A stretch of DNA of 64,000 bases from Tabrizicola sp. TH137 (GTDB taxonomy: Bacteria > Pseudomonadota > Alphaproteobacteria > Rhodobacterales > Rhodobacteraceae). Position 1 is the stretch's first letter. Each line of letters opens with the position of its first letter. The DNA lies in contig NZ_PKRQ01000001.1 in NCBI RefSeq assembly GCF_002855575.1, forward strand, positions 496,001 to 560,000, read 5' to 3'. A program made the position numbers and the translations under genes. The notes beneath the pieces are model-generated. The model was given only the letters and a program-made list of their open reading frames with translations, was not told the origin of the DNA and made no database searches. Shown here piece by piece: positions 37,673 to 47,094 of this stretch.

Positions 37673-37752
37673 GTCGGCACCGAATATCCGTGACACGACT
37701 CGGTGGTTGTGTTGCACTCAACCTGTCGGAACCAGTCACGAGGAGGACGGAT

Positions 37753-37920
37753 ATGACGATTGCTTCGCATCTGCAGGAACTGCGCCGCAAGCATGAGCAC
37801 CTCTCTGAAATGGTCGAGCGTGAGCAGCGAAGCCCCGGCGCGGATGCCCTGAGGATCGCCGAGCTGAAGAAACAGAAACTCAGGCTCAAGGAAGAAATGA
37901 CCCGCCTGCAACAGGCGTAA
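37753..37920 (+). CDS. YdcH/DUF465 small protein
   Basis: 55 residues from the ATG at 37753 with a strong AGGAGG upstream. MTIASHLQELRRKHEHLSEMVEREQRSPGADALRIAELKKQKLRLKEEM is a helical-hairpin pattern of the YdcH family. Function unknown. Confidence 0.88.
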   Translation: MTIASHLQELRRKHEHLSEMVEREQRSPGADALRIAELKKQKLRLKEEMTRLQQA

Positions 37921-37924
37921 GGGA

Positions 37925-38788
37925 TCAGTCCCCGGCGCTGGTGCCCGCCCGGGCCGCCAGCGCCGCCCCCCCCGTGATCAGCACCGCCGCGCCGAGGATT
38001 GTCCAGGACGCCGGGCTGATACCCGCGATGACCAAGGCAAGGGTGGACAGCAGCGGTGCCGCGTAGGAGGCGACGCCGAGAAGCTGGATGTCGCCCTTCT
38101 TCATCCCGATATCCCAGGTGAAGAAGGCCGCCCCCACCGGGCCGATGCCCAGCGCGAGGATGGACAGCCAGCCGAGGCCCGTGGCGGGCCAGACCGTTTC
38201 CTCCACCAGCGGATGCACCAGCGCGGACAGGATCGCCGTGCCGAGGCAGAAGATGGTGACGCTCTCCGTCGGCACATCGCCCAGGCGGCGCGACAGGGTG
38301 GAATAGCCGGCCCATGTGATCGCGCAGAGAAAACCGAGGAACAGGCCCAGCGGCGTGGCCGCGCCGCCCGCCTCGCGCCCCAGAACGATCAGCGCGGCCC
38401 CGGCAAAGGCGATGACGGCCCCGATCAGGACCATGGGGCGCAGCCTTTCGCCCGGCAGGAAACTGGCGAAAAGCACGATGAAGAGCGGCCAGAGATAGGC
38501 CATCAGCCCCGTCTCGGCCGCAGGCGCGATGCGGAAGGCGGTGAAATAGAGCGCGTGATAGCCGAAAAGGCCGAGGATGCCGAAGGCATAGACCTTCCAC
38601 GAAATGCCGCGCAGCCGGTCCAGCCCGTTCCTGAGTGTCCAGATCAGGCCCAGCATGCCGCCGATGCCGAAGGTGAGGGCATTCAGCAGGAAGGGCGGCA
38701 CCGGGGCCGACCCGATGGTGAAGAGCGCAAGCAGCGCCCACATCAGGACGGCGGTAAAGCCGATGGCTGTTGCGCGTGACGTCTTCAT
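37925..38788 (-). CDS. EamA/DMT family transporter
   Basis: 287 residues from the ATG at 38788, ten membrane helices in two five-helix repeats. GFTAVLMWALLALFTI and a LPGERL... linker, with the second half starting LGLFLGFLCAITWAGYSTLSRRLG. Drug/metabolite transporter superfamily; likely an aromatic amino acid or metabolite exporter, substrate unknown. Followed upstream by the second twin-palindrome copy. Confidence 0.88.
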   Translation of the reverse strand: MKTSRATAIGFTAVLMWALLALFTIGSAPVPPFLLNALTFGIGGMLGLIWTLRNGLDRLRGISWKVYAFGILGLFGYHALYFTAFRIAPAAETGLMAYLWPLFIVLFASFLPGERLRPMVLIGAVIAFAGAALIVLGREAGGAATPLGLFLGFLCAITWAGYSTLSRRLGDVPTESVTIFCLGTAILSALVHPLVEETVWPATGLGWLSILALGIGPVGAAFFTWDIGMKKGDIQLLGVASYAAPLLSTLALVIAGISPASWTILGAAVLITGGAALAARAGTSAGD

Positions 38789-38799
38789 CCCTGCCTCAC

Positions 38800-38843
38800 C
38801 AAATTTCTTCGAAGAAATTTGCAAAAACCTTCGAAGATTTTTG
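38800..38843. repeat. Twin TTCGAA-centred palindromes, copy 2
   Basis: Same pair of adjacent 22-bp palindromes as at 28573-28616: the first (38800-38821) is perfect and identical, the second (38822-38843) has one change (AAAAAC for AAAAAT) that breaks symmetry at one pair. It sits 11 bp upstream of the EamA start codon and 74 bp beyond the phbB stop. Confidence 0.85.
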
Positions 38844-38870
38844 GCCCTTCTACCGGCTGCGGCGCAAAAG

Positions 38871-38899
38871 CAAAAGGCCCGCGCCGAGCGCGGGCCTTT
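38871..38899 (-). terminator. Factor-independent terminator of phbB
   Basis: Perfect 11-bp stem AAAGGCCCGCG/CGCGGGCCTTT with a 5-nt loop (38873-38899). Reading the minus strand, it is followed by TGCTTTTGC. It lies 19 bp after the phbB stop. Confidence 0.85.
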
Positions 38900-38917
38900 C
38901 CTGCGAAAACTGCCGGT

Positions 38918-39643
38918 TCAGACGAAGAACTGCCCGCCATTGGCCGAGATGGTGGAGCCGGTGATGAAGCCCGCATCATCCGAGGCCAGGAAGACCACCG
39001 TCCGCGCGATTTCCTCCGGTTCGCCCAGACGGCCCACCGGGATCTGCGGGATGATGCGTTCGTTCAGCACCTTTTCGTCGATCGCCTTGACCATCTCGGT
39101 CGCGATATAGCCCGGGCAGATCGCGTTGACGGTGATGCCCGCCCGCGCCCCTTCCTGCGCCAGCGCCTTGGTGAAGCCCAGATCGCCCGACTTGGCGGCG
39201 GAATAGTTGGCCTGCCCCGCCTGCCCCTTCTGCCCGTTGATGGAGGAGATGTTGATGACGCGCCCGAACTTGCGGTCGCGCATCCCCGACCAGAGCGGAT
39301 GAGTCATGTTGAAGAGGCCGGTGAGGTTGGTGTCGATCACCTCTTTCCACTGCTGCGGCGTCATCTTGTGGAACATGGCGTCGCGGGTGATGCCCGCATT
39401 GTTCACCAGCACATCCACCGGGCCGACCTCGGCCTCGACCTTGGCGATGCCCGCCACGCAGGCATCGTAATCCGCGACCGACCATTTGAAGGTGGGGATG
39501 CCCGTCTCCTTGGTGAAGGCCGCCGCCGCCTCATCGTTCCCGGCATAGTTGGCAGCCACCTTGTAGCCCGCCGCCTTCAGCGCCACCGAAATCGCGGCGC
39601 CGATCCCGCGCGAACCACCCGTCACCAAAGCCACTCGTGCCAT
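38918..39643 (-). CDS. phbB: Acetoacetyl-CoA reductase
   Basis: 241 residues, short-chain dehydrogenase. NADPH site ALVTGGSRGIGAAI, NNAG motif, catalytic Ser-Tyr-Lys in NISSINGQKGQAGQANYSAAKSG. C-terminal GFITGSTISANGGQFFV matches PhbB. Second step of poly-3-hydroxybutyrate synthesis. Downstream of phbA on the same strand, but separated by a 119-bp gap that contains a hairpin. Confidence 0.95.
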   Translation of the reverse strand: MARVALVTGGSRGIGAAISVALKAAGYKVAANYAGNDEAAAAFTKETGIPTFKWSVADYDACVAGIAKVEAEVGPVDVLVNNAGITRDAMFHKMTPQQWKEVIDTNLTGLFNMTHPLWSGMRDRKFGRVINISSINGQKGQAGQANYSAAKSGDLGFTKALAQEGARAGITVNAICPGYIATEMVKAIDEKVLNERIIPQIPVGRLGEPEEIARTVVFLASDDAGFITGSTISANGGQFFV

Positions 39644-39698
39644 TCGTCCCTCCTCCTGAATTCGGACATGCTTGAAATGGTGTTACCGAAACGAAGAA

Positions 39699-39723
39699 GG
39701 GCGCGCAACATTATTGCGCGCCC
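39699..39723 (-). terminator. Hairpin between phbA and phbB
   Basis: Perfect 10-bp stem GGGCGCGCAA/TTGCGCGCCC with a 5-nt loop. On the minus strand it is followed by TTCTTCG and then TTTC, so it resembles a leaky terminator or attenuator between phbA and phbB. Confidence 0.6.
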
Positions 39724-39762
39724 ATTTCGCATCTGCGGCATTGTGGCCGCAGCATCCGCCGA

Positions 39763-40938
39763 TCAGGCGCGTTCCAGGCACATGGCGACACCCATGCCGC
39801 CGCCGATGCAGAGCGTGGCAAGGCCGCGCTTGGCGTCGCGCCGCGCCATTTCAAAGAGCAGCGTGTTCAGGATGCGCGCGCCCGAGGCGCCGATCGGGTG
39901 GCCGATGGCGATGGCGCCGCCGTTCACGTTCACGATGGACGGGTCCCATCCCATGTCCTTGTTCACCGCGCAGGCCTGGGCGGCGAAAGCCTCGTTCGCC
40001 TCCACGAGGTCGAGGTCGCCCACCTTCCAGCCCGCCTTGGCCAGCGCCTTGCGGCTGGCATGGATCGGGCCGACGCCCATGATCGACGGATCAAGTCCCG
40101 CGGTGGCATAGGAGGCGATGCGGGCGAGCGGCGTCAGCCCGCGCTTTTCCGCCTCTTCGGCCGACATGATCAGCACCGCCGCCGCGCCATCATTCAGGCC
40201 CGAGGCATTGCCCGCCGTGACCGACCCGTCCTTGGTGAAGGCGGGTTTCAGCTTCTGCATCGAGTCGAGCGTCGCGCCGTGGCGGATGTACTCGTCCGAA
40301 TCGACCGTCACATCGCCCTTGCGGGTGGAGATGGTGAAGGGGATCACCTCATCCTTGAACTTGCCGGCCTTCTGCGCGGCTTCGGCCTTGTTCTGGCTGG
40401 CCAGCGCAAATTCATCCTGCATGTCGCGGGAGATTTGCCACTGCGCGGCGACATTCTCGGCCGTCTGGCCCATGTGATAGCCGTTGAAGGCATCCCACAG
40501 CCCGTCCTTGATCATCGAATCGATGAACTTCATGTCGCCCATCTTGGTGCCCGCGCGCATATGCGCGACATGGGGCGACAGCGACATGCTTTCCTGCCCG
40601 CCCGCGACCACGATCCGCGCATCGCCAAGCTGCACATGCTGCGCGCCCAGCGCCACGGCCCGCAGGCCCGACCCGCAGACCTGATTGAGCGACCAGGCGC
40701 TGGCCTCCTTGGCCAGACCGGCCTTGATATGCGCCTGCCGGGCCGGGTTCTGGCCCTGACCGGCGGTCAGCACCTGACCGAGGATCGTCTCCTCAACCTC
40801 GGCCTTGTCGACACCGGCGCGGGCCACCACGGCCTCGATCACCGCCGCGCCAAGGTCATGGGCCGGGGTATTGGCGAAGGCCCCGTTGAAGCTGCCGACG
40901 GCCGTCCGGGCCGCGGAAACGATGACGACATTGGTCAT
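39763..40938 (-). CDS. phbA: Acetyl-CoA acetyltransferase
   Basis: 391 residues, thiolase. [21 protein letters not shown], active-site Cys in [12 protein letters not shown], the [17 protein letters not shown] motif and second Cys in [12 protein letters not shown]. First step of PHB synthesis, condensing two acetyl-CoA. ATG at 40938 chosen over an upstream start. Transcribed ahead of phbB. Confidence 0.96.
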   Translation of the reverse strand: MTNVVIVSAARTAVGSFNGAFANTPAHDLGAAVIEAVVARAGVDKAEVEETILGQVLTAGQGQNPARQAHIKAGLAKEASAWSLNQVCGSGLRAVALGAQHVQLGDARIVVAGGQESMSLSPHVAHMRAGTKMGDMKFIDSMIKDGLWDAFNGYHMGQTAENVAAQWQISRDMQDEFALASQNKAEAAQKAGKFKDEVIPFTISTRKGDVTVDSDEYIRHGATLDSMQKLKPAFTKDGSVTAGNASGLNDGAAAVLIMSAEEAEKRGLTPLARIASYATAGLDPSIMGVGPIHASRKALAKAGWKVGDLDLVEANEAFAAQACAVNKDMGWDPSIVNVNGGAIAIGHPIGASGARILNTLLFEMARRDAKRGLATLCIGGGMGVAMCLERA

Positions 40939-41056
40939 GGCTGATCCTCTCTCTCCCACACCGGGCAGGGTCCACGCGACCCCGCCGCCTTGCAGCATGG
41001 CCTAGACGCGGGGGGAAACAAAAGCAACAATCTTGCGGGCCCGGATTGACGCAGGG

Positions 41057-41839
41057 TCATAGCCCCTGGGGATAGAGCTTGGGCAGGCCAAGATGGTGGC
41101 CCTGAAGGCAATCCACCCCCAGGGCGGCAAGCCATTCAGCCTCGGCCGCCGTTTCCACCCCCTGGGCCACGGTCAGCATGTCGAATTCCCGCGCCAGGGC
41201 GAGGCAGGCAGAGACCATCACCTGATTGTCCGCCTGCGCGGCGACGTCGCGGGAAAAGGCGGCGTCGATCTTCATCAGGTCGAAGGGCAGGTCGCGCAGA
41301 TGGCGCAGATGCGTCAGCCCGGCCCCGAACCCGTCCAGCGCGAAGGCGATGCCTTTGGGGCGCAGCTCCGCCATCAGCCCGGCCAGCAGTTCCGGCACCG
41401 TCATCGCGCTGGACTGGCTGATTTCCAGGATCAGCCGGTCGCCCAGACCCGCCTCGCGCGCAAGGCCCGCGCGCAGCAGGCGCAGCCAGCGCGGCCAGCC
41501 CACCGAGCGGGCCGACATGTTGACCGACAGGCGCAGCGTCGGATGGCGGATCAGCGCCTCGATCCCGATGGCCAGGGCGGCGCAGTCGATGTCGCGGCCC
41601 AGCGCGTGATTTTCCACCGCGGCGATGAAATCGCGGGCGGGAATCACCTGCCCGCCGGGATCGAGCAGCCGGATCAGCCCTTCGTGGAACCCGATGCGGG
41701 ACGGGCGGCGCGCCACGACGACCGGCTGATAGGCCAGCCGGAGGCGGCGCTGGCGCACCGCTTCGGCCACCCGGTCCAGTATCCGCCCGTCGCTTTCGGC
41801 CAAAGCCGCCGAAAGCGGGCTGCCAAGCCCGTCTTCCAT
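41057..41839 (-). CDS. EAL-domain protein with degenerate active site
   Basis: 260 residues from the ATG at 41839; a TTG at 41866 with AAGGG upstream is an alternative start. It is a whole EAL domain with no sensor part. Expected catalytic residues are partly lost: EAL is EGL (Glu53 kept), Asn107 and Glu139 are kept, the second Asp of DDFG is Gly170 (DGFG), Lys190 is kept, and the AEGVE glutamate is Gln226. So c-di-GMP hydrolysis is unlikely; it may bind c-di-GMP or protein partners. Divergent from tag. Confidence 0.85.
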   Translation of the reverse strand: MEDGLGSPLSAALAESDGRILDRVAEAVRQRRLRLAYQPVVVARRPSRIGFHEGLIRLLDPGGQVIPARDFIAAVENHALGRDIDCAALAIGIEALIRHPTLRLSVNMSARSVGWPRWLRLLRAGLAREAGLGDRLILEISQSSAMTVPELLAGLMAELRPKGIAFALDGFGAGLTHLRHLRDLPFDLMKIDAAFSRDVAAQADNQVMVSACLALAREFDMLTVAQGVETAAEAEWLAALGVDCLQGHHLGLPKLYPQGL

Positions 41840-41945
41840 CGCCCGCGCCCCCTGCGCATCCTTCAAGCCAAACCCTTGGCAAGACTGCCCGCCTCCCCGT
41901 AAAGATCGGGTAAAGCCGTGCGCCGCGCCGGGGAGGGACCGACAG

Positions 41946-42524
41946 ATGACCGACCGTTGCCCCTGGTGCGGGACCGATCCGCTTTACGTCGCCTATCATG
42001 ATGAAGAATGGGGCGTTCCCGAACGCGACCCGCGCGCCTTGTGGGAAAAGCTGGTGCTGGACGGGTTCCAGGCCGGGCTGAGCTGGATCACGATCCTGAA
42101 AAAGCGCGACAATTTCCGCGCGGCCTTTGCCGGATTCGATCCCGTCACCATCGCCGGATGGGGCGAGGCCGAGGTGGCGCGCCTGCTGGCCGATCCCGGC
42201 ATCGTCCGCCATAGGGGCAAGATCGAAGGCACAATCCGTTCGGCCCAAGCCTTTTTGGCGGTGGAAGAGCGGGAAGGTTTCGCCCCCTATCTGTGGAAGC
42301 ATCTGGACGGCCGGCCCTTGCAGAACGCGCCGCGCAGCATGGCCGACATCCCGACCCAGACGCCGCTGTCAGAGGCGATTTCGCGGCAGTTGCGGAAGGA
42401 TGGCTTCACCTTCTGCGGGCCGACCATCGTCTATGCCTTCCTTCAGGCCACGGGGCTGGTGAATGATCATCTGGTGACCTGCCCCGCCCATGCCCGCGTG
42501 CGGGCGCTGGCCGATCCGGCCTGA
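41946..42524 (+). CDS. tag: DNA-3-methyladenine glycosylase I
   Basis: 192 residues. N-terminal CPWCGTDPLYVAYHDEEWGVP, then WEKLVLDGFQAGLSWITILKKR and GPTIVYAFLQATGLVNDHLVTC. Zinc ligands Cys5, His18, His175 and Cys179 agree with E. coli Tag. Excises 3-methyladenine from DNA. Confidence 0.96.
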   Translation: MTDRCPWCGTDPLYVAYHDEEWGVPERDPRALWEKLVLDGFQAGLSWITILKKRDNFRAAFAGFDPVTIAGWGEAEVARLLADPGIVRHRGKIEGTIRSAQAFLAVEEREGFAPYLWKHLDGRPLQNAPRSMADIPTQTPLSEAISRQLRKDGFTFCGPTIVYAFLQATGLVNDHLVTCPAHARVRALADPA

Positions 42525-42532
42525 CCGCCGCC

Positions 42533-44413
42533 TCAGCGGCGGGCGGGGCCGATCAGTCGCGCCAGCCTGGTAAAGACCTCGTCGGGGTCGAGGGTGACAT
42601 TGGCGATATTCGGCCGCCGGTCATGGATCGACTTGCGCGCCCCCTGCGCCACGGGCCGTGCCCGCAGCAAGAGGGGCGGCACTGTATCCTGCACCTGCCA
42701 GGCACCGCTGACGGGGATATCCTCGTCATCCGTGCCATCCGGCACCGCCTGATAGACCAGACCGGGCGCCCGGGAAAACCAGCCGACCTTGTGCTGCGTC
42801 GTGCCATAGGGCGTGAGATAGACATCCGCCCGCTCGGCCCAGAGCACGCTTTCGCGCAGCGAATTGCCCACCATGTTGACCACCCGGTCGGGCTGGGTGA
42901 CGCGGGCACGGATGCCCTCGGCGATGGCGTGCAGACGGTCGATGGTGGCGGCCCAGCGATCCGTGATCTCGTCCCGGCCCACCGGATAGGAAAACCCGTC
43001 AAGCAGAAGCCGCGCCTCGGGATAGGCCGCGAAGAGCCGGTCGGCGATATGGCGGATGCCGTCTTCCTGACCAATCCAGCTTTTGTCGCCGAGGCGCATC
43101 CCGATCCAGACCACGGGCCAGGCCGGGGGCAGCGCCTCGGGCGACAGGGCGCCGCGGGCCGGGGGCAGGCGCCGCATCGCGGCGCGCAGCCGTTCGATCA
43201 GCGAGAAGGCCACGAAGTACCCCCCCGCCACGACCAGAAGATCGGTTTCCGACCAGGGGCAGGGGTCCACGATGGCCGAACGCGGCACCGTCCGCAGCCG
43301 CCCGCGCAATTCGGGATAGAAGTCATCGAGCGGGCCGAAGAATTCCGTCCCGCCGAACAGCACTTCGGCGATCCGGTCACCATTGCCTTCAAGGAAGACA
43401 CGCTCCAGCCCGCTGTAATAGTTCCAGATGTGATGGGCAAAGTTCGGGACCTGGGTGATCGACAGGAGCACCCGGCGCGGCCTGTCAGGGGCCGGACCGC
43501 GCGCCATCGCGGCATTGTAGTCGGACACCGACCGCGCCGCCCGCGTGGCCAGCACCACCAGCAGATTGGTCAATTCGCGGGTGAAGCCCGCCCGGTTCGC
43601 CTTTGCCCCCAGATCGAGGACAAGATCGAATTTCGGGATGTAGATCGCGCTGGCCTTGGCCCCGCTGCCATGGGTGATCAGGAAAAAGGGATGGGTGCCC
43701 AGATAGTGATAGCAGGCCCGCCCGTAGATCGCGCAGGAATCGACCGGATGCACCATCCGGCCAGAGAACGGGTCGGGCATCGGCAGGCGGCCCGTCTCGA
43801 CCGCGCGGTCCTGATAGCCGCAGAAGGGTTCCACCGTCTCGACATGCGTCCTTGCGCCACCTTCGGGAAAGGCCGTCTGATCCAGCACCGCCGCCCAGAC
43901 GGGATGGCAGCGCAGAAGGGGCCGCAACGCCTCGGCCAGCGCGGCAAGGTCGATCCCCAGCCTGGCGCACTGCGCGAGGTCGGCCCGGCCGGGCGCAAAG
44001 ACCGAAACCCGGCGCCGGTTCTGCGGGGCCAGCAGGAAGAGAAGGAACTTGTCGGCCGCCAGCATCGCCCGCGCCTCTGCGGGGCCGATGGGGCGGCCCT
44101 CGGCGAAGAGACGCCAGAAGCGCCGGGCCCTGACCATCGGCGGGGTCTGGAAGAGCCGGGCGATTCGGTCGGCCAGCCGGGCCTTCAGATCGGCGGGCGG
44201 CATCAGGTCGGCCAGCCGCATCACCACGCTGCGCATCAGGTCGGGGCTTTCGTCCAGCAGGGCGAAGAGCGCTTCGATCCGGTCTTCGCCCGGCCCGATG
44301 GCGACCGCCTCCCAGGCGGCCAGCCGCGTGCGATCCGTGGGATGGGCAAGGACGGCGGCCCGCAATTCGGCGCATTCGTCCAGGCTGGCCGGGGCGGCCT
44401 GCATTTCTTCCAT
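42533..44413 (-). CDS. Unrecognised 626-residue protein, possibly glycosyltransferase-like
   Basis: I do not recognise this family with confidence. The N-terminal 150 residues are helical and Leu/Arg-rich; no signal peptide or membrane helix. The second half has alternating beta-strand/helix pattern with NFAHHIWNYYSGLERVFLEG, VVWIGMRLGDKSWIGQEDGI and a C-terminal GNSLRESVLWAERADVYLTPYGTTQHKVGWFSRAPG. The last resembles the nucleotide-binding half of GT-B or GT61-type glycosyltransferases. Its stop is 9 bp from the tag stop; convergent. Function unproven. Confidence 0.55.
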   Translation of the reverse strand: MEEMQAAPASLDECAELRAAVLAHPTDRTRLAAWEAVAIGPGEDRIEALFALLDESPDLMRSVVMRLADLMPPADLKARLADRIARLFQTPPMVRARRFWRLFAEGRPIGPAEARAMLAADKFLLFLLAPQNRRRVSVFAPGRADLAQCARLGIDLAALAEALRPLLRCHPVWAAVLDQTAFPEGGARTHVETVEPFCGYQDRAVETGRLPMPDPFSGRMVHPVDSCAIYGRACYHYLGTHPFFLITHGSGAKASAIYIPKFDLVLDLGAKANRAGFTRELTNLLVVLATRAARSVSDYNAAMARGPAPDRPRRVLLSITQVPNFAHHIWNYYSGLERVFLEGNGDRIAEVLFGGTEFFGPLDDFYPELRGRLRTVPRSAIVDPCPWSETDLLVVAGGYFVAFSLIERLRAAMRRLPPARGALSPEALPPAWPVVWIGMRLGDKSWIGQEDGIRHIADRLFAAYPEARLLLDGFSYPVGRDEITDRWAATIDRLHAIAEGIRARVTQPDRVVNMVGNSLRESVLWAERADVYLTPYGTTQHKVGWFSRAPGLVYQAVPDGTDDEDIPVSGAWQVQDTVPPLLLRARPVAQGARKSIHDRRPNIANVTLDPDEVFTRLARLIGPARR

Positions 44414-44536
44414 GGGTCACTCGCACTCTGTCACTGGGTCAACACGCGGCCCCGTCGGGCCGGGGCTGACGCTAAACCCTGCCCGCCCCCCTGTTCAAGA
44501 CAGCAGCGGCGGATTTGCCGCCGCGCTGCCTGCCGA

Positions 44537-45082
44537 TCAGTTGGCGGCCATCAGGGCCCTGAGGATGGTCTGGGCATGGGCGCTGTCCCATTCGGCATCG
44601 CCGATCAGGCGGCCCACCTCCTGCCCCTCGGGGTTCAGGATCACCGTGACCGGCAGGCCCATCACTGCCATGGGCCGGGCGAAATCGCTGCGCGGGTCGC
44701 GCAGGATGGGCAGGGCCTGCACCCCCGCCTCTTCATAGAACCGTTCGATCCCTTCCACCGCATTGCGCCCCGTCGCCACCGGCAGCACCGCAATCTCGGG
44801 CATGGCCTGTTGCAGGCGCAGCAGGGACGGCATTTCCTTCCGGCAGGGCGCGCACCAGGTGGCCCAGAAGTTCAGCACCACCCATTGCCCGCGCCACTGC
44901 ACCAGCGGCACCTCGGCATCCTGCGCATCGAGGAACACCCCCTCCGGCACGGCGGCGGGTTCGGAATGCAGCGCCAGCTTCTTCATGTCGCCTTCGCGCA
45001 GGTCGGCAAGGTCGCCTGCAAGGGCCGCATTTGCACCGATGGCCAAGGCCGTGTAGAGGACGGCCAGAATTTTCCGCAGCAT
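44537..45082 (-). CDS. TlpA-family thiol:disulfide interchange protein
   Basis: 181 residues from the ATG at 45082 (GGAGGG just upstream; another ATG at 45085 is adjacent). Signal peptide ends near NAALAGD. Thioredoxin fold with [16 protein letters not shown], active-site Cys-Ala-Pro-Cys, and the cis-Pro in GLPVTVIL. Periplasmic reductant in cytochrome c maturation or similar. Divergent from argH, 22 bp apart. Confidence 0.93.
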   Translation of the reverse strand: MLRKILAVLYTALAIGANAALAGDLADLREGDMKKLALHSEPAAVPEGVFLDAQDAEVPLVQWRGQWVVLNFWATWCAPCRKEMPSLLRLQQAMPEIAVLPVATGRNAVEGIERFYEEAGVQALPILRDPRSDFARPMAVMGLPVTVILNPEGQEVGRLIGDAEWDSAHAQTILRALMAAN

Positions 45083-45104
45083 CATCCCTCCGAAGGCCGC
45101 CCCC

Positions 45105-46508
45105 ATGTCCGCTTCCTCCGATGCCAAATCCGCCAACCAGATGTGGGGCGGGCGCTTTGCCGAAGGGCCGGATGCCATCATGACGGCGATCAACGCCTCC
45201 ATCGGCTTCGACAAACGGCTTTACGCGCAAGACATCGCAGGGTCACGCGCCCATGCGGCAATGCTCGCCGCGACAGGCATCCTGACGAATAGTGACGCCG
45301 AGGCGATCGGGGAAGGCCTTCTCACGGTCTTGTCAGAGATTGAAACCGGTTCCTTCCCCTTCCGCACCGATCTGGAAGACATCCACATGAATGTGGAAGC
45401 GCGGCTGAAAGAGATCATTGGTGCGCCCGCAGGCCGCCTGCACACCGCCCGGTCGCGCAATGATCAGGTGGCGGTCGATTTCCGCCTCTGGGTCCGCGAT
45501 CAATGCGATGCCGCCATCGCGGGGCTGGAGGCGCTGATCCGCGCCTTCCTGGCCCAGGCCGAGGCCGGGGCGGATTGGGTGATGCCCGGCTTCACGCATC
45601 TTCAGACCGCGCAGCCGGTGACCTGGGGCCATCACATGATGGCCTATGTCGAGATGCTGTCACGCGACCGGGGCCGGTTCATGGATGCCCGCGCGCGGAT
45701 GAACGAATGCCCGCTGGGCGCGGCGGCGCTGGCGGGCACCTCCTTCCCCATTGACCGGCACATGACGGCAAAGGCGCTGGGCTTTGACCGACCCACGGCC
45801 AATTCGCTGGACAGCGTCAGCGACCGCGACTTCGCGCTGGAATTCCTGGCCGCCAGCAGCATCTGCGCCATGCATCTGTCGCGCTTTGCCGAGGAACTGG
45901 TGATCTGGTCTTCGGCGCAATTCCGCTTTGTCCGGCTGTCCGACCGCTGGACCACCGGCAGCAGCATCATGCCGCAGAAGAAGAACCCCGATGCGGCGGA
46001 ATTGCTGCGGGCCAAGCTGGGCCGCATCCTGGGGGCCACGGTGGCGCTCTTCACCGTGATGAAGGGGCTGGCGCTGACCTATTCCAAGGACATGCAGGAA
46101 GACAAGGAACAGGTCTTCGACGCCGCCGATACGCTGATGCTGGCGCTGGCCGCGATGACGGGGATGGTTTCGGACATGACCGCGAACCGCGCCGTGCTGG
46201 CGCAGGCGGCGGCGAGCGGGTTTTCCACCGCGACGGACCTTGCCGACTGGCTGGTGCGCGAACTTGGCCTGCCCTTCCGCGAGGCGCATCATGTGACCGG
46301 CACCTTGGTGGCAAAGGCCGAAGCGAAGGGCTGCGACCTGCCCGACCTGTCGCTGGACGAGATGCAGGCCGTGCATCCGGGCATCCGCGCCGATGTCTTC
46401 GACGTGCTGGGGGTGGAAAACTCCGTCCGGTCGCGCCGCTCCTATGGCGGCACCGCGCCGGATCAGGTGCGCGCGCGCATCGCCGAGTGGAAGGCGCGGC
46501 TGGGCTGA
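45105..46508 (+). CDS. argH: Argininosuccinate lyase
   Basis: 467 residues. [11 protein letters not shown] start, the [24 protein letters not shown] substrate loop, and the signature [15 protein letters not shown] with the catalytic Ser. Last step of arginine synthesis: argininosuccinate to arginine and fumarate. Followed by three tiny lipoprotein genes and a DUF2834 gene. Confidence 0.97.
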   Translation: MSASSDAKSANQMWGGRFAEGPDAIMTAINASIGFDKRLYAQDIAGSRAHAAMLAATGILTNSDAEAIGEGLLTVLSEIETGSFPFRTDLEDIHMNVEARLKEIIGAPAGRLHTARSRNDQVAVDFRLWVRDQCDAAIAGLEALIRAFLAQAEAGADWVMPGFTHLQTAQPVTWGHHMMAYVEMLSRDRGRFMDARARMNECPLGAAALAGTSFPIDRHMTAKALGFDRPTANSLDSVSDRDFALEFLAASSICAMHLSRFAEELVIWSSAQFRFVRLSDRWTTGSSIMPQKKNPDAAELLRAKLGRILGATVALFTVMKGLALTYSKDMQEDKEQVFDAADTLMLALAAMTGMVSDMTANRAVLAQAAASGFSTATDLADWLVRELGLPFREAHHVTGTLVAKAEAKGCDLPDLSLDEMQAVHPGIRADVFDVLGVENSVRSRRSYGGTAPDQVRARIAEWKARLG

Positions 46509-46557
46509 TCTGGCGACGGCCTTGCCTCTGTTGCCCGGTTGAGGGACACTCCGTCCC

Positions 46558-46746
46558 ATGATCCCGACTGCCGCCCTTGCTGCTGGCCTGCTGCCCCTGC
46601 TCGCCCTTGCTGGCTGCGAGGACACGCGCCTGCCGAGCCTGACCGTGCCATTGGGAGACCACAGCACCTTTGGCACCGACCTGCGCGCCGAGGACCCGGT
46701 CCTTGGCATCACCGTGATCGACCCTTTCGACAGGTTGCCCGGATGA
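46558..46746 (+). CDS. Small putative lipoprotein
   Basis: 62 residues, hydrophobic N-terminus with lipobox LALAGC (Cys19), then a short mature chain EDTRLPSLTVPLGDHSTFGTD. No known domain. Overlaps the next tiny gene by 4 bp (ATGA), so both are likely real. Function unknown. Confidence 0.65.
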   Translation: MIPTAALAAGLLPLLALAGCEDTRLPSLTVPLGDHSTFGTDLRAEDPVLGITVIDPFDRLPG

Positions 46747-46898
46747 TCCGCCCCCTTGCGCTTGCCACCCTGATCGCCCTTTGCGCCTGTTCCTCGCCAC
46801 GCCTGAATGCCGGGCTAAGTCTTGGCCCGGACGGGCTGAGCGTCAGCCCGTCGGTATCCGCCGGGCTGGGCGGGGGACGCATCAGCTATGCCCCATGA
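46743..46898 (+). CDS. Small putative lipoprotein
   Basis: 51 residues, start MIRPLALATLIALCACSSPR, lipobox Cys near 16. Mature part is Gly/Ser-rich (GLSLGPDGLSVSPSVSAGLGGGR). Too short for a domain call. Overlaps the preceding gene by 4 bp. Confidence 0.55.
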   Translation: MIRPLALATLIALCACSSPRLNAGLSLGPDGLSVSPSVSAGLGGGRISYAP

Positions 46899-46935
46899 CG
46901 CCCGCCCCCGCGCCGGCACCAGATCAGAGGACCAC

Positions 46936-47094
46936 ATGACGCGCCTTCTTGCCCTTGCCTGCCTTGCCCTTGTTGCCGCCTGCGGCGTGGATGGCCCGCC
47001 GATCCCGCCCTCGCAGGTGCCTGCCGAAGCGCAAACCACCGGCATTTCGGTGACCGGAACGGCCGAGATCGGCATCGTGGGGGGCAACGGATGA
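46936..47094 (+). CDS. Small putative lipoprotein
   Basis: 52 residues from the ATG at 46936. MTRLLALACLALVAACGVDGPPIPPSQ has a lipobox ending in Cys17 and a Pro-rich start of the mature chain. Overlaps DUF2834 by 4 bp (ATGA). Such a short lipoprotein after argH is common in Rhodobacterales; function unknown. Confidence 0.7.
   Translation: MTRLLALACLALVAACGVDGPPIPPSQVPAEAQTTGISVTGTAEIGIVGGNG

Noticed and set aside
42623-45292. An 889-codon open frame on the plus strand across the 626-aa protein and tlpA
   Set aside because: Same Arg/His/Gln/Gly-rich composition and no family features; the minus-strand genes are better supported.
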